Assembly (NCBI GenBank): GCA_020403425.1
Contig: JADBXR010000002.1
Coordinates: 434,001 to 498,000 of the forward strand
Direction: 5' to 3'
DNA from: Chitinophagaceae bacterium
Lineage (GTDB): Bacteria; Bacteroidota; Bacteroidia; Chitinophagales; Chitinophagaceae
Length of the DNA stretch: 64,000 nt
Shown: piece by piece, positions 45,933 to 54,786 of the stretch
How the letters are laid out: the number at the start of each line of letters is the position of its first letter
How positions within the stretch are numbered: position 1 is the stretch's first letter
The notes under the pieces: generated by a model
Seen by the model: only the letters and a program-made list of their open reading frames with translations
Databases searched by the model: none
Told to the model about the DNA's origin: nothing
Made by a program: the position numbers and the translations under genes

Positions 45933-48119
45933 ATGAAAGGAATGATCACAGCTTTACTGGCTGCCCTGTTTCCACTCTGCCTGCTCGCCAATAACATCGA
46001 TCTGACACCTGGTATGGTGATCAGGAACTCTGTCACCATCAACCAACGGTCATATGCTTTACCAGTTGCTGCAGACATCAGCAAACCCCTATTGACCATT
46101 GAAGGCAACAATATCACGGTGGATTTTAACCAGGCCATACTGCAGGGATCAGGTGATAAGATTAGGCCCGATGAATTGTATGGGCTTGCCGTACTGGTAA
46201 AGAAAGGTTCCAAAAACATTACCATCCGAAACGCCTTCATACATGGATATAAAGTGGCCATATTCGAAGACAGTGTTGACAACCTCACCATCGATCATTG
46301 CGACCTGAGTTATAACTGGCGCCAGCACCTGCAGAGCAACCGTGAGCGGGAAGATATCAGTGACTGGATGAGTTATCACCACAACGAAAAAAATGAATGG
46401 CTGCGTTACGGCTCCGCCATGTACCTGGTGAACTGCAGATCGGCAGTGATCACCAACAATATCGTTACCGGTGGCCAATGTGCCTTGATGATGACGCGCT
46501 GCGAAAAAGCGACTGTATCGGACAATGACTTCTCTTTCAACTCCGGCATTGGCATAGGGCTGTACAGGAGCAGCCACAACAAGATCTACCATAACCGGGT
46601 TGATTATAACGTGCGTGGTTACAGTCATGGCAAATACAAACGCGGACAGGACAGCGCCGCATTCCTGGTATTTGAACAAAGCAGTGACAACATTTTTGCC
46701 TACAATACGGCCACACATAGCGGCGACGGGTTCTTCCTGTGGGCCGGTCAGACCACGATGGATACAGGCGAAGGTGGCAGTAATGACAATTTCATTTATG
46801 GCAATGATTTTTCGTATGCCCCTACCAATGGTGTGGAAGCCACATTCAGCCGGAACCTGATCATGAAGAACAACATCAGGGATTGTGATCATGGTATCTG
46901 GGGTGGATATAGTTACGATACCGATATCACTGACAATATCTTCGCCAATAACCGCATTGGCATTGCCATCGAACATGGACAGAACATCAACATCGTTCTC
47001 AACGGTTTTCAGAATGACCAGACCGGTGTGAAATTATGGTCGCGTGAGAAACAGCCTGCCGACTGGATCTACGCCCAGAAAAGAAATACCGACAGCCGTA
47101 ACTACTGGATAGCCGCCAACCGTTTTACCGCCACTCCCAAAGCCTTCGATATCATGGGAACCGATACGGTGGTATTCAGCGGCAATACCAAACTGCTGGT
47201 GGACGAGGCACTGGTACTGGGCGAACGTGCAGAAAACATAGACACATCGCGCGATGCGGAGATCCTGGATATGGAATACCAGCCGGACCCAAGACTCAAA
47301 ACCATCAAAGCGACCAGTATACCTGCCACCTTGCTGCCGCAGGGCAAACAGGAGATACGCATTACGGAATGGGGACCCTATGATTTCCGATACCCACTGT
47401 TATGGCTGAAAGAAGTGGACAGGACCGGATTATACCATTTTGAGATACTGGGCCCAAAAGGAATTTGGGAAACAGAGCAGGTCTCTGGATTCAGGATCGT
47501 TTCCAGTGATACCAACCGTTTTCCGGGAATGTTAACGGCGAGAGCAGACAGCACACAGGTTGACAGGTATATCCGTCTGCTTTATAAAGGGCCCGCTTAC
47601 CGCGACCAGTTTGGCAAATGGCAGGACAGTAGCCAGGCGCATGTATTCAGCTACCGGGAATTTGCACCACACACGCAATGGACCGTGAACTGGTACCGTT
47701 GGGATGCGGAACATGATCCAGCAAAAGATTACCAGACATTCAGCACTTTGTTTGAACAGCCCGCCTTTCATACGGCCACAACCGCTAATATTGATTATAC
47801 CTGGTGGGGAGCCATTGCCAAAGGGTTGCCTGCCGACTCTTTCGCTACAGTGGCTACCACGAAAATGCTGGTACCTGCCGACATTTATGAACTGGGGATT
47901 ACTGCTGATGACTATGTGAAAGTATGGATCGATGACCAGGAACTGATCAACGCATGGGACAGCAAATACACGGAACTGGACGAGAACACGCATCACCGAA
48001 AACAGATCAGGTTGTCGGCAGGAGAACACCGGATCCGGATCGTACATGCGGAGAACAAAGGATTGGCTACGCTGCAGTTTTACCTGAAACCAGTCTCGGC
48101 TATACCCGCGCGGCTTTGA
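45933..48119 (+). CDS. Secreted right-handed beta-helix protein with PA14-like end
   Basis: This 728-residue protein has a signal peptide (MKGMITALLAALFPLCLLA) and a parallel beta-helix of NosD/CASH type at about 45-410: repeated units such as ITVDFNQAILQG, ITIRNAFIHGYK, LTIDHCDLSYN and AVITNNIVTGGQC, with stacked Asn. The last 120 residues (YTWWGAIAKGLP ... HRIRIVHAEN) resemble a PA14-like carbohydrate-binding beta-sandwich. It is probably a periplasmic or surface polysaccharide-binding or -degrading protein, but no catalytic residues can be set. The start at 45933 beats a TTG at 45915. The 3' end overlaps gtrA antisense by 20 bases. Confidence 0.85.
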   Translation: MKGMITALLAALFPLCLLANNIDLTPGMVIRNSVTINQRSYALPVAADISKPLLTIEGNNITVDFNQAILQGSGDKIRPDELYGLAVLVKKGSKNITIRNAFIHGYKVAIFEDSVDNLTIDHCDLSYNWRQHLQSNREREDISDWMSYHHNEKNEWLRYGSAMYLVNCRSAVITNNIVTGGQCALMMTRCEKATVSDNDFSFNSGIGIGLYRSSHNKIYHNRVDYNVRGYSHGKYKRGQDSAAFLVFEQSSDNIFAYNTATHSGDGFFLWAGQTTMDTGEGGSNDNFIYGNDFSYAPTNGVEATFSRNLIMKNNIRDCDHGIWGGYSYDTDITDNIFANNRIGIAIEHGQNINIVLNGFQNDQTGVKLWSREKQPADWIYAQKRNTDSRNYWIAANRFTATPKAFDIMGTDTVVFSGNTKLLVDEALVLGERAENIDTSRDAEILDMEYQPDPRLKTIKATSIPATLLPQGKQEIRITEWGPYDFRYPLLWLKEVDRTGLYHFEILGPKGIWETEQVSGFRIVSSDTNRFPGMLTARADSTQVDRYIRLLYKGPAYRDQFGKWQDSSQAHVFSYREFAPHTQWTVNWYRWDAEHDPAKDYQTFSTLFEQPAFHTATTANIDYTWWGAIAKGLPADSFATVATTKMLVPADIYELGITADDYVKVWIDDQELINAWDSKYTELDENTHHRKQIRLSAGEHRIRIVHAENKGLATLQFYLKPVSAIPARL

Positions 48120-48597
48120 AAGTGTAGTTCTTCTGCGAAAAATAACTGAAAGCCACCACAAAGACCGTTGTGACCAGTTTGGAAGGTGTGGGGTACCATT
48201 TGAACACTTCCACAAACAGTTTCAGAAAAGTATAATTGAGAAAGAGGCAGCCCAGTACCACCATGAAATATTTACCCAGCTGCTTGCGCTTACCTACCGA
48301 TGTTTCCTGAAAGACCACGTACCGGCTCAGGTAAAACCCGATGGGAAACGTGATACAGAAGCCGATCAGAAATGCCGCAATGTGCGGGCCAATGCTCAGG
48401 AAACCGATATGGATTACCTGCTTCTTTAATATAAAATTGTAGGAAACAAAGAAAAGGGCGATGTCCAGACAGGTGTTAAAACCACCACAGGCTGCATACC
48501 GGAAGGTCTGTAAAGGCATGAAACGGCGGAAAAGTGGGTAAAACAGGTCCACAACGCCCAGTATCAGGCCACGGGCACTATCATGCAGCTTTCGCAT
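48100..48597 (-). CDS. GtrA-family membrane protein
   Basis: This 165-residue protein has four membrane helices, the first at about 30-52 after FRYAACGGFNTCLDI, and the family's conserved FYLSRYVVFQE between helices 2 and 3, and FSQKNYTFK at the end. GtrA proteins are flippases or partners for polyprenyl-phosphate sugars in cell-surface glycan assembly. It is convergent with the beta-helix gene, sharing 20 bases, and diverges from argS over 58 bases. Confidence 0.88.
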   Translation of the reverse strand: MRKLHDSARGLILGVVDLFYPLFRRFMPLQTFRYAACGGFNTCLDIALFFVSYNFILKKQVIHIGFLSIGPHIAAFLIGFCITFPIGFYLSRYVVFQETSVGKRKQLGKYFMVVLGCLFLNYTFLKLFVEVFKWYPTPSKLVTTVFVVAFSYFSQKNYTFKAARV

Positions 48598-48626
48598 AAT
48601 GCTGGCGAAGGTAGGGGTTAATTAAT

Positions 48627-48634
48627 TACTTTTG
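48627..48634 (+). promoter_or_regulatory. -7 promoter box of argS (TACTTTTG)
   Basis: An exact TAnnTTTG lies 21 bases before the argS ATG. The -33 region reads only TGG at the expected spacing, so the call rests on the -7 box. Confidence 0.45.
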
Positions 48635-48655
48635 CCAGCCGAAAATGTTAAGATA

Positions 48656-50431
48656 ATGAGCGTTGTTACCAGGATCAAAGAAGTTACCGCAGCCGCTATT
48701 CACCAGTTATACCAGGTAGAACTGGCAGCCGGCGATGTATTGGTAAATGCCACCAAACCTGAATTTGAAGGCGACTATACCGTAGTGCTGTTCGCTTTCG
48801 TGAAACAACTGAAAAAATCGCCTGATGCATTGGGACAGGAACTGGGACAACAGATCGTGTCAACCAATCCCGATCTTTTTACCGCTTATAATGTGATCAA
48901 AGGTTTCCTGAACCTGACCGTGGCAGATAGTTACTGGTTACAGTTCATTGACCAGCAATACAGCAATACCGAATTTGGTTACGCGAAACCGAATGGTGAG
49001 AAAGTGATGGTGGAATACTCCTCTCCCAACACCAATAAACCGCTGCACCTGGGGCATCTCAGGAATAATTTCCTGGGAAGAAGCATTGCCGAGATCCTGA
49101 AGGCCAACGGGAACGATGTGGTGAAGACCTGCATCGTGAACGACAGGGGTATCCATATCTGCAAAAGCATGATCGCCTGGCAGCTCTTCGGCAATGGCGC
49201 CACACCCGCTTCCACCCACACCAAGGGCGATCATTTTGTGGGTGATTATTATGTGAAGTTCAATGATGAATACAAACGCCAGGTAGAAGAACTGAAAGCC
49301 AAGGGTAAACTGGATGAGGAAGCTGAAAAGACAGCCCCCATCATGCTGGCCACACAACAGATGCTGCTCGACTGGGAAGCCGGCAAACCCGAAGTGATGG
49401 AACTCTGGCGCACCATGAACAGCTGGGTGTACGAAGGTTTTGACGCCACCTACCAGCGCATCGGTAGCGATTTCGACAAGACCTATTACGAAAGTGATAC
49501 CTATTTACTGGGTAAGGACCTGGTAGAGACCGGGCTCGCCAAACATGTGTTCTACCAGAAATCCGACGGCAGTGTCTGGATCGATCTTACGGCCGACGGG
49601 CTGGATGAAAAACTGGTACGTAGAAAGGACGGCACTTCCGTATACATCACACAGGATATTGGCCTGGCGGAACAGAAACAGAAAGAGTTCAATGCCAAAC
49701 AAAGCATTTATGTGGTGGGCGATGAGCAGAACTATCATTTTAAGGTATTGAAACTGATCTGTCAGAAACTGGGACTGCCTTCGGCAGATGGCATCTATCA
49801 CCTCAGTTATGGTATGGTGGAACTGCCTACCGGTAAAATGAAAAGCCGGGAAGGTACCGTAGTGGATGCCGATGACCTGGTGGACGAAATGGTGAACATA
49901 GCCCGACAGAAAACAGAGGAACTAGGTAAGGTGAAAGATTTTACAGAAGAGGAATTACAGGAATTATATGACACCATTGGTCTGGGTGCCCTGAAGTTTT
50001 TCCTGCTGCGTGTGGACCCCAAAAAGAAAATGGTCTTCAATCCGGAGGAAAGCATCGACTTCCATGGTTTTACCGGGCCGTTCATTCAATATACCCATGC
50101 CAGGATCAAAAGTATCCTGCGCAAAGCAGAACCGGTGACCGGCATCGGGGAACAGGGGCCCCTCCTGCCCCTGGAGAAAGAACTCTCCATTCATCTGGAA
50201 ATGTTCCCCACAGTGTTACAGGATGCAGCCCAGGAACATGACCCATCCAAAGTGGCCATCTATGTGTTCAATCTGGCCAAAATTTTTAACTCTTTTTATA
50301 CAGAGCACTCGATAGCAAATGCGGAAACTCCAGAGAAAAAGGCACTTCGTTTGCAACTGTCACAACTAACGGCCCAGACCATCAAGAATGGGATGAGCGT
50401 ATTGGGCATCCGGGTTCCGGAAAGGATGTAA
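48656..50431 (+). CDS. argS: Arginyl-tRNA synthetase
   Basis: This 591-residue class I synthetase charges tRNA-Arg. An N-terminal additional domain (about 1-110) carries the tRNA elbow contacts. SPNTNKPLHLGHLRNN holds the HIGH motif as HLGH at 131-134. GKMKSREG at 393-400 is the KMSKS equivalent. The C-terminal helical anticodon-binding domain ends SVLGIRVPERM. ATG 48656 is chosen over a TTG that overlaps the -7 box. tRNA-Leu follows 97 bases later. Confidence 0.96.
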   Translation: MSVVTRIKEVTAAAIHQLYQVELAAGDVLVNATKPEFEGDYTVVLFAFVKQLKKSPDALGQELGQQIVSTNPDLFTAYNVIKGFLNLTVADSYWLQFIDQQYSNTEFGYAKPNGEKVMVEYSSPNTNKPLHLGHLRNNFLGRSIAEILKANGNDVVKTCIVNDRGIHICKSMIAWQLFGNGATPASTHTKGDHFVGDYYVKFNDEYKRQVEELKAKGKLDEEAEKTAPIMLATQQMLLDWEAGKPEVMELWRTMNSWVYEGFDATYQRIGSDFDKTYYESDTYLLGKDLVETGLAKHVFYQKSDGSVWIDLTADGLDEKLVRRKDGTSVYITQDIGLAEQKQKEFNAKQSIYVVGDEQNYHFKVLKLICQKLGLPSADGIYHLSYGMVELPTGKMKSREGTVVDADDLVDEMVNIARQKTEELGKVKDFTEEELQELYDTIGLGALKFFLLRVDPKKKMVFNPEESIDFHGFTGPFIQYTHARIKSILRKAEPVTGIGEQGPLLPLEKELSIHLEMFPTVLQDAAQEHDPSKVAIYVFNLAKIFNSFYTEHSIANAETPEKKALRLQLSQLTAQTIKNGMSVLGIRVPERM

Positions 50432-50528
50432 TAGCAGGCAAGCCACTCATACACAGCCCCAACCAATTAAAATCTGTGAATCTGCGGCAAAATTTCCCTG
50501 TTTCCTTTACATTTGGGTTCCCAAAGAT

Positions 50529-50614
50529 GCGGAGGTGGCGAAATTGGTAGACGCACTACTTTGAGGTGGTAGCGCCTTTTACCGGGCGTGGGAGTTCGAA
50601 TCTCCTCTTCCGCA
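50529..50614 (+). tRNA. tRNA-Leu (GAG)
   Basis: The cloverleaf reads GCGGAGG acceptor, D-arm with GAAATTGGTAGACGC, anticodon stem CTACT-TTGAGGT-GGTAG with anticodon GAG, a long variable arm (CGCCTTTTACCGGGCG), T-arm with TTCGAAT, and CTTCCGC closing the acceptor with discriminator A. The long variable arm marks a class II tRNA. CCA is not encoded; a terminator follows. Confidence 0.95.
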
Positions 50615-50616
50615 CT

Positions 50617-50645
50617 AAACCGGCTCAAAATGAGCCGGTTTTTTT
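50617..50645 (+). terminator. Intrinsic terminator after tRNA-Leu
   Basis: AAACCGGCTC / GAGCCGGTTT with a five-base AAAAT loop, followed by TTTTT. It also lies just upstream of the DUF2130 gene. Confidence 0.92.
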
Positions 50646-50684
50646 GTTTTCAACGCTTAAGCTTACTTTGTAAAAAAATAGTCC

Positions 50685-51926
50685 ATGTCGAGTTTTATCA
50701 TCACCTGTCCCAACTGCAATACCCAGTTCGAACCCGGCGATTCCATGCGTGAGGAGATCCAGAAAGAGCTGCGCGGTAAGATGGCCGACTGGCAGAAGAA
50801 AAAAGACGAGGAATTCAGGCTGAAGGAGAACAGCCTGCTGCTGCAACTGCAGGCCAAAGACGAAGAGAACCGCAAACAGATAGAAGCTGAAAAAAAGAAA
50901 CTGGAAGAAGTTATCCGCAAATCAGTGGTCACTGATTTTGAGAACCAGCTGAAAATTCTGCAGCAGACGGCTGCAGAAAATGAAGAAAAACTGAAAGAGG
51001 CCCGCAAACAGCAACTCGAATTCCTGCAGAAAGAACAGGCCCTGAAAACCAGGGAAGAGGAACTACAACTCACCGTTCAGAAACAATTGCTGGAGGAACG
51101 GGAAAAACTGAAAGAACAACTGCAGAAAGAAGAGGCGGAAAAATTAAGCCTGAAAGAACAGGAATACCAGCTGCGCATGAAAGAACTGGAAAAACAGCTG
51201 GACGACCAGAAAAAACTGGCCGAAGAAATGCGCCGCAAATCGGAACAGGGGAGCATGCAGTTACAGGGCGAGGTGCAGGAACTGATGCTGGAAGAATTGC
51301 TGCAGGCCACTTTCCCCTTCGACAAGATAGAAGAAGTGGGCAAAGGGGTGCGTGGTGCCGATTGTACCCAAACCGTACGCAACCAGTTCGGCAATGAAGC
51401 CGGTAAGATCATCTACGAAAGTAAACGCACCAAGGATTTCTCCAACGAATGGATAGAGAAACTGAAGGCCGATATGCGTACGCTTGGTGCCGATGTGGCG
51501 GTGATCGTTACGCAGGCCTTTCCGAAAGACATGGACCGCTTTGGCGAAAAAGATGGCGTATACATCTGCAGTTTTGCCGAAGTGAGAAGCGTGGCACTGC
51601 TGTTACGTAACGCTTTGCTGAAGATAGCCGACGCCAAAAAAAGCCAGGACAACAAAGGAGACAAAATGCACATGCTCTACGACTACCTGACTGGCAGTGA
51701 ATTCGGCGAACAGTGGAAAGCCATCCGCGAGGGTTTCATGAGTATGAAACTGAGCATACAACGTGAAAGGGATGCCATGGAAAAACTCTGGAAAGCCCGC
51801 GAGAAACAATTGGAAAAAGTATTGCTGAACGCCGCACATATCAAGGGATCGGTAGAAGGCATCGCCGGCGCCGATGCCATTAACCTGAACCTGATCGAAG
51901 ACACGGACCCTTTATTACTTGACTAA
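50685..51926 (+). CDS. DUF2130 coiled-coil protein
   Basis: This 413-residue protein starts with a Cys pair that resembles a zinc ribbon half (CPNC at 8-11). A long Glu/Lys/Gln-rich coiled coil follows at about 20-190. The conserved DUF2130 domain lies at about 200-370, including TFPFDKIEEVGKGVRGADC and KIIYESKRTKDFSNEWIEKL, which recall restriction-endonuclease-like folds (an E...SK pattern); that link is inference. A second coiled segment ends the protein. It overlaps the next gene by 8 bases. Confidence 0.85.
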   Translation: MSSFIITCPNCNTQFEPGDSMREEIQKELRGKMADWQKKKDEEFRLKENSLLLQLQAKDEENRKQIEAEKKKLEEVIRKSVVTDFENQLKILQQTAAENEEKLKEARKQQLEFLQKEQALKTREEELQLTVQKQLLEEREKLKEQLQKEEAEKLSLKEQEYQLRMKELEKQLDDQKKLAEEMRRKSEQGSMQLQGEVQELMLEELLQATFPFDKIEEVGKGVRGADCTQTVRNQFGNEAGKIIYESKRTKDFSNEWIEKLKADMRTLGADVAVIVTQAFPKDMDRFGEKDGVYICSFAEVRSVALLLRNALLKIADAKKSQDNKGDKMHMLYDYLTGSEFGEQWKAIREGFMSMKLSIQRERDAMEKLWKAREKQLEKVLLNAAHIKGSVEGIAGADAINLNLIEDTDPLLLD

Positions 51927-53031
51927 TCCCTTCAACCATATCGACCCATCTGCCCAGCCCGACCGGCCCTCGAAGAAGAAACCCATCTTCCCGGTAAACG
52001 ATGCCCTGCGCCAGTACCTGGTGAAATATGGGCGCGAAGTGAAACTGCCGGTAAGTTATGCCGACCTGCAGCGATTCACCTACACCGTTCCGTTAAAGGA
52101 CAAATACGGCAAGGAAACCGCCTGGGAAAAAGTCTCCTACGACATGCACGAATGGGAGTTCCTGCGTGAGAACCTGGTACGCATCTATGCCATCCTGAAA
52201 ACCGAGGGCGATCTCAGTTTCATCAACCACCTGGATGTGGCCAGGATCGATTTCTGTTTTTTTGGGAACAGCCAGCCCTTCCGCATCCGCATCGTGAACA
52301 AGTTCAACGATAACTACGACCACTACTATATCAAAAAAGCAGATGCGAGCCGTATTTACGGACTGGAACTGGAACACCTGCTCTCCCCCAACCGGATGAC
52401 CTATTTCACCGATAAAGAGACCCTGATAGAAGAGCATATACCCGGTATACCCGGAGATATCTTTATCCATGATTACCTGCAGGACCCCAACACCAACCAG
52501 ATACGCCTGGCCAAAGAGTTCGTAAAATTCAACGAGCGCTGTTTTGTGCACCTGCTCGGCGATATGCGTGCGTATAATTTCGTGGTCAACATCACACCCG
52601 ATATCGAGGATTACCAATACCGTATCCGCGCCATCGATTTTGATCAGCAGTCTTACGAAGGAAGAAAGAACCTGTACCTGCCGCAGTTCTTCAAGGAGAA
52701 CAAACCGTTGGTGGATATTGTGGCCAAACACCTGGACGCCAAATCCATTGCACAATACCAGGCAGAAGAAAGGACCATGATGACATTCCGGCTGGTATCG
52801 GCCCGTTACCGGATGAAAGAGATCCTGGATATCATGGCATATGATGATATCTCCAAACCCGAAAAGATAGAGCAGCTGAAGCAGGAACTATCCGAACATT
52901 TCCATAATCCTACCGACTTCAAGAAAGCAAAAACCATGGGGCAACTCGTCAAACGGCAAATGAAAGTGATGCTCCAGAAAAACCTCATGTTCGTCCCCAA
53001 AACCAAAGCCCAAAGCCGCTTCGACGACTAA
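51919..53031 (+). CDS. Uncharacterised protein with kinase-like catalytic loop
   Basis: This 370-residue protein has no named family that I recognise. The central part holds EHIPGIPGDIFIHDYLQDP, then HLLGDMRAYNFVV and RIRAIDFDQQSYEG at about 210-250. The spacing of H-x-x-G-D-x-x-x-x-N and later IDFDQ resembles the catalytic and metal loops of protein-kinase-like and aminoglycoside-kinase folds. The glycine-rich loop of kinases is not obvious. The start is a TTG that overlaps the DUF2130 stop codon by 8 bases; no in-frame ATG occurs until about residue 78, and the protein-like stretch before that argues for the TTG. The pair is probably co-translated. Confidence 0.7.
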   Translation: MTNPFNHIDPSAQPDRPSKKKPIFPVNDALRQYLVKYGREVKLPVSYADLQRFTYTVPLKDKYGKETAWEKVSYDMHEWEFLRENLVRIYAILKTEGDLSFINHLDVARIDFCFFGNSQPFRIRIVNKFNDNYDHYYIKKADASRIYGLELEHLLSPNRMTYFTDKETLIEEHIPGIPGDIFIHDYLQDPNTNQIRLAKEFVKFNERCFVHLLGDMRAYNFVVNITPDIEDYQYRIRAIDFDQQSYEGRKNLYLPQFFKENKPLVDIVAKHLDAKSIAQYQAEERTMMTFRLVSARYRMKEILDIMAYDDISKPEKIEQLKQELSEHFHNPTDFKKAKTMGQLVKRQMKVMLQKNLMFVPKTKAQSRFDD

Positions 53032-53036
53032 CAAAT

Positions 53037-53085
53037 AACATTCTATCATTCTATCAGTCTATCATTCACTCATTACTCTCCCTCC
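53037..53085. repeat. Short TCTATCAT word repeat
   Basis: ATTCTATCATTCTATCAGTC, TATCATTCACTCATTACTC words with an approximately 8-base period lie between convergent genes. The complement resembles words at 3396-3420. Confidence 0.55.
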
Positions 53086-53700
53086 CCACGCCAAACAAAC
53101 AGTTCCCATGATCCGGTATTGGATCAACAAAGGAATGTTCAGCTCATTTTTCACAAACCTTGCCTGAATGGATCCACTATCAGAAAGTATAAAAGGTTCG
53201 ATCCGTAATACTTCACTGAAATCCACATCACCATAGCCCCACCATTTGAATAGGGCTTCCTTGCAACTCCACAAAAGGGTCAGTAAGCGGGTTTGCTGGT
53301 CAGCGGGATAACCCTGCACAAATGCCAGTTCATCCGGGTGCAGGAACTTATGTTGGATCTTTTGTACCCTTTCCGTGATCTCTTCAATATCTACTCCCAC
53401 CCTTTCCGTACTGCTCACGATGGCGGCAGCGTATTTACTGCAATGAGAGATGGAGAAATGGTATTGCTCATCAGGCAAAAAAGGTTTTCGGGTGTCAGCG
53501 ATCTCGATCTCCTTACTGGGAAAATCGGGGAACAAGAATGGCAGCAGGTAACGTCCGGCCAGGTGCTGTAAGCGTTTGTGCGGATGACCGATCTCTCTTC
53601 CCAGAGGCACCGCCTTCAGGAAAAACGAGGGTTCTTCTTCGATCTTCCAGACAGCCAGCCTGGTAGTTGGGTTGATATCTTGTTGATAAAACAGCGGCAC
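53062..53700 (-). CDS. 4'-phosphopantetheinyl transferase (Sfp-type)
   Basis: This 212-residue enzyme transfers phosphopantetheine from CoA to carrier proteins. The conserved motifs are FSISHCSKYAA, GVDIEEI with the Mg-binding Asp and Glu, and WSCKEALFKWWG. The monomer length of over 200 residues and two-fold motif set fit the Sfp subgroup more than the 120-residue AcpS. Its carrier is unknown: fatty acid, PKS/NRPS or another. The start is a GTG at 53700; no ATG is possible in frame nearby. It converges with the preceding gene over a TATCATTC-type word repeat (53037-53085). Confidence 0.9.
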   Translation of the reverse strand: MPLFYQQDINPTTRLAVWKIEEEPSFFLKAVPLGREIGHPHKRLQHLAGRYLLPFLFPDFPSKEIEIADTRKPFLPDEQYHFSISHCSKYAAAIVSSTERVGVDIEEITERVQKIQHKFLHPDELAFVQGYPADQQTRLLTLLWSCKEALFKWWGYGDVDFSEVLRIEPFILSDSGSIQARFVKNELNIPLLIQYRIMGTVCLAWGGRVMSE

Positions 53701-53770
53701 CGCAGCAATTTAGCATTTAGATTGCAGGGCTTACATGATATAAGCTCTCAATTAGATAAAAGTACAAAGA

Positions 53771-54307
53771 ATGATCCTCACAGATTCACGCATCCTGGAA
53801 GAAATGGAAAAGGGAACCATCAAGATCGAACCTTTTAACCGTGCCGACCTGGGCAGCAACAGCTATGATGTACACCTGGGTAAATGGCTGGCCACTTATG
53901 TGAATGCAGAACTGGATGCCAAAAAACACAATAAGATCGAATATTTCGAAATACCTGACGAGGGTTTTGTACTGCAGCCGCATGCATTTTATCTTGGCGT
54001 GACCCAGGAATATACCGAGACGCATTCGCATGTTCCTTTTCTGGAAGGTAAATCATCCACCGGCAGACTGGGAATCGATATCCATGCCACAGCAGGCAAA
54101 GGTGATGTGGGTTTCTGCGGCAACTGGACGCTTGAGATCTCCTGCAAACAACCTGTGCGCGTGTACAAGGGTATGCCCATTGGACAACTTATCTATTTCC
54201 CCGTGGATGGAGAGATCGCAGTCAAATACAACCAGAAAGGCAATGCCAAATACAGTGGACAGCCGGATAAGCCGGTAGAGAGCATGATGTGGAAGAACCA
54301 GTTTTAG
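53771..54307 (+). CDS. dcd: dCTP deaminase
   Basis: This 178-residue homotrimeric enzyme deaminates dCTP to dUTP for thymidylate synthesis. It opens MILTDSRILEEMEKG, and the catalytic region EGKSSTGRLGIDIHATAG precedes GFCGNWTLEISC, in which the Glu is the catalytic base. The dUTPase-like fold is expected. It is 2 bases from the convergent tspO gene with no terminator between, so read-through or antisense is possible. Confidence 0.95.
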   Translation: MILTDSRILEEMEKGTIKIEPFNRADLGSNSYDVHLGKWLATYVNAELDAKKHNKIEYFEIPDEGFVLQPHAFYLGVTQEYTETHSHVPFLEGKSSTGRLGIDIHATAGKGDVGFCGNWTLEISCKQPVRVYKGMPIGQLIYFPVDGEIAVKYNQKGNAKYSGQPDKPVESMMWKNQF

Positions 54308-54309
54308 GA

Positions 54310-54786
54310 TCAATGATTCAGTTTCCAGATGGCAGCTGTTAGTACCGTGGCAAAACTTACCCAGCAGAGATAAGGAACCAGCAGCCAGGCAGCTGTTTTC
54401 GACAACCGGGCGAACCAGACAATGGTGAGCAGGATGAACAGCCACATGAGCACGATCTCCAGCAATGCGGCACCGATCAGGTGTTGATTAAAGAAGAGAA
54501 TACTCCAAAAGAAATTAAGCAGGAACTGGATCATAAAAAGCAAGAGCGCCACGTTACGCATAACAGAGCGCGGCTTTTTCCATACCAGGTACAAACTGAT
54601 CCCCATCATCAGGTACAGGGTTGACCATACGGGACCAAACACCCAATTGGGAGGATTGAAGGACGGTTTCTGCAGACCTGCATACCACCCCGGGATCTCA
54701 CTGATCGTGAAAATGCCGCCCAAGGAACCTATGCCAACCGTGAACAGAACGGAAGCCGCCAGTTTTTGCCAATTAAAGTTTGCCAT
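54310..54786 (-). CDS. tspO: TspO/MBR-family membrane protein
   Basis: This 158-residue tryptophan-rich sensory protein has five membrane helices. Family motifs are WYAGLQKPSFNPPNWVFGPVW (about 34-54, the conserved P-F-P stretch and first loop) and LNFFWSILFFNQH. TspO binds porphyrins and affects stress and heme responses. It overlaps the start of the gene at 54773 by 14 bases in the same strand, so the two are one operon. Confidence 0.92.
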   Translation of the reverse strand: MANFNWQKLAASVLFTVGIGSLGGIFTISEIPGWYAGLQKPSFNPPNWVFGPVWSTLYLMMGISLYLVWKKPRSVMRNVALLLFMIQFLLNFFWSILFFNQHLIGAALLEIVLMWLFILLTIVWFARLSKTAAWLLVPYLCWVSFATVLTAAIWKLNH

